Below are positions 5,835 through 6,828 of a stretch of 6,828 nucleotides of DNA, in pieces (positions within the stretch are counted from its first letter, which is position 1; every line of letters starts with the position of its first letter). This stretch comes from Sediminibacterium ginsengisoli. GTDB taxonomy: Bacteria; Bacteroidota; Bacteroidia; Chitinophagales; Chitinophagaceae. The DNA lies in NCBI GenBank assembly GCA_943324415.2, contig CALPLN020000100.1:1-6828 (forward strand). Direction: 5' to 3'. Under the pieces are notes generated by a model that had not been told where the DNA came from, did no database searches, and worked only from the letters and a program-made list of their open reading frames with translations. The position numbers and the translations under genes are program-made.

Positions 5835-6828
5835 TTAATTATTTTTTTTGTTAAACAAGAGTGTATTGTCTTTTTTAATAGTAGGACTAGTGTCTTTTGA
5901 TTTAAATAGTAGCACTTGAGTGCCTTCTTTTACAGATGCGTTTAGTTGAGGATTATACAGTTTTAAAAGGTGAAGTTGAATACCTTCTAGTTGGCTGATC
6001 TCGTGTAAAGTAGTATTGTCTTTTGCAATGTGAAAAGAGGTAGCACCTTCTTTCTTTTTTGGTGCAAGAAAAATCAATTGGTCTCTATCTAAAAGAATTG
6101 ATTCTTTTATGTCATTGTATTCAAATAATTTATACAATGGCACATTGTACTTGATTGCAATCTCTACAAAAGATCTGTTTTCTTTTCCAAGTATCACTGG
6201 TACTTGGTTGATTCTAAATCTGCCTTCAGGATAATTGTATTTAGGTTGATTTAAAATTGGTTGTATTACTGTGGCAGTATCAATCCTTACTGACTCCTTT
6301 TGTGTAGTTTGAATAGCAGCAATTACTTCCTTTTTAATTGTGTCTGCTTGAACAGAAGGCAATTGTTTAGGGGGCAAGGGCGCTAGATAGTTTGTTTCGC
6401 TCACTTGAGTAATACCTGCTGGCTTATTCAAAATTTTGACTTCAGTTTCAATGACTTTGATTGTATCAGCAAGCACCTTGTTTACGGGCGTATCAGCAAG
6501 CACCTTGTTTACGGGCGTATCAGCAAGCACCTTGTTTACGGGCGCATCAGAAGGTGTCTTGTTTACGGGCGTATCAGCAAGCACCTTGGTGCTTACTTCT
6601 TCTTCCTCATCAATTTCATTAGCAAGCTCTGGAAAATTATACTGCGCTAATTCGTAATCGTCAATAATTTTCAATAATTTTTTTGGATTGTCAGATGCTG
6701 TCGCATATCCTGCTTTTTTTAGTCCATAAGCCCATGCCGTATCATCAACTGGATCTAGTAAAAAAAGTGCTACATAGTTTGGACGATTCTTTAAAAAATT
6801 AGAGTGGTCTTTAAAGGACAATTCAGCT
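5835..6828 (-). CDS. Glucosaminidase (GH73-type) with LysM repeats, C-terminal part
   Basis: The frame runs off the right edge. The TTG at 6819-6821 is an internal Leu codon, because the frame stays open beyond it and the first visible residues (A-E-L-S-F-K-D-H-S-N-F-L) are the middle of a known domain. The visible 330 residues comprise three parts. The end of a peptidoglycan N-acetylglucosaminidase domain is at about 1-65 (F-K-D-H-S-N-F-L, then W-A-Y-G-L-K-K-A-G-Y-A-T and a final I-I-D-D-Y). A long acidic, Thr/Pro/Val-rich linker at about 66-200 contains a 9-residue tandem repeat. Two LysM-like modules sit at about 210-257 and 264-309, expected to bind glycan strands. It is probably an exported murein hydrolase for cell-wall remodelling or division; the catalytic residues and any signal peptide lie outside the window. 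The first LysM is divergent. It precedes hpt by 20 bp. Confidence 0.83.
   Translation of the reverse strand, partial: AELSFKDHSNFLKNRPNYVALFLLDPVDDTAWAYGLKKAGYATASDNPKKLLKIIDDYELAQYNFPELANEIDEEEEVSTKVLADTPVNKTPSDAPVNKVLADTPVNKVLADTPVNKVLADTIKVIETEVKILNKPAGITQVSETNYLAPLPPKQLPSVQADTIKKEVIAAIQTTQKESVRIDTATVIQPILNQPKYNYPEGRFRINQVPVILGKENRSFVEIAIKYNVPLYKLFEYNDIKESILLDRDQLIFLAPKKKEGATSFHIAKDNTTLHEISQLEGIQLHLLKLYNPQLNASVKEGTQVLLFKSKDTSPTIKKDNTLLFNKKNN
6463..6588 (-). repeat. 27-bp in-frame tandem repeat in the glucosaminidase linker
   Basis: There are about 4.7 head-to-tail units of 27 bp. Units at 6463-6489, 6490-6516 and 6517-6543 are identical. The unit at 6544-6570 differs at six positions, and 6571-6588 repeats the first 18 bases exactly before the match ends. 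On the coding strand each unit encodes nine residues, K-V-L-A-D-T-P-V-N, so changes in copy number would keep the frame. The divergent unit reads K-T-P-S-D-A-P-V-N. Confidence 0.95.

Noticed and set aside
6579..6594. Perfect 7-bp inverted repeat AAGCACC / GGTGCTT with a 2-base loop
   Set aside because: It lies inside coding sequence where the tandem repeat breaks off, with no T tract. It is best explained as chance at the array edge.
6405..6657. Two overlapping + strand open frames opposite the glucosaminidase linker, with repeated ISKHLVYGR-like or SASTLFTGV-like peptides
   Set aside because: They are translations of the other strand of the 27-bp repeat, which has no stops in those frames. 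The - strand frame has recognisable domains on both sides.
6819..6821. TTG as a start codon for a 328-residue - strand protein
   Set aside because: The frame stays open to the window edge, and the residues around it are the interior of a glucosaminidase domain, so the gene simply continues outside.
1..6828. Search for mobile elements, CRISPR arrays, tRNA/rRNA genes, riboswitches, toxin-antitoxin or defence genes
   Set aside because: Nothing matching these was recognised. All gaps are 121 bp or shorter, and the genes are standard chromosomal ones.

Overview
The window looks like an ordinary chromosomal segment of a low-GC member of the Bacteroidota, most likely class Chitinophagia. The phylum call rests on four things. 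The RNA polymerase omega subunit is of the Bacteroidota Rpb6-like type. Two protein families largely restricted to the phylum are present (DUF4835 and DUF4296). Promoter-like sites match the phylum's TAnnTTTG / TTG pattern. No Shine-Dalgarno sequences are evident before the starts, where A/T-rich leaders are seen instead. The class-level guess is weaker and comes from overall protein resemblance.

Layout, left to right. The + strand begins with the 3' end of rpoZ (1-258), closed by a strong hairpin terminator. A DUF4835 exported protein follows, with a DUF4296 lipoprotein overlapping it by 4 bp. Next comes a single-domain thiol peroxiredoxin, probably with its own promoter, and a bidirectional terminator. 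Convergent to it on the - strand is an RlmI-type 23S rRNA cytosine methyltransferase. Divergent from that is the + strand grpE-dnaJ chaperone operon with a good Bacteroidota-type promoter. A second bidirectional terminator separates dnaJ from a convergent - strand pair: a GH73-type glucosaminidase with LysM repeats (5' end outside the window) followed by hypoxanthine phosphoribosyltransferase.

The genes are housekeeping functions in several short transcription units: transcription (rpoZ), envelope (DUF4835, DUF4296, glucosaminidase), redox defence (peroxiredoxin), ribosome modification (rlmI), protein folding (grpE, dnaJ) and purine salvage (hpt). The compact layout, with no gene-free stretch longer than about 120 bp, shows no insertion sequence, prophage, tRNA, CRISPR array or sign of transfer.

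I did not find a convincing new multi-gene system. The points most worth a second look are the translationally coupled DUF4835/DUF4296 envelope pair, which lacks the coaBC gene I would expect before it; a nearly perfect 27-bp in-frame tandem repeat in the glucosaminidase linker; a possible leaderless start for the rRNA methyltransferase; and nested inverted repeats in the grpE promoter.
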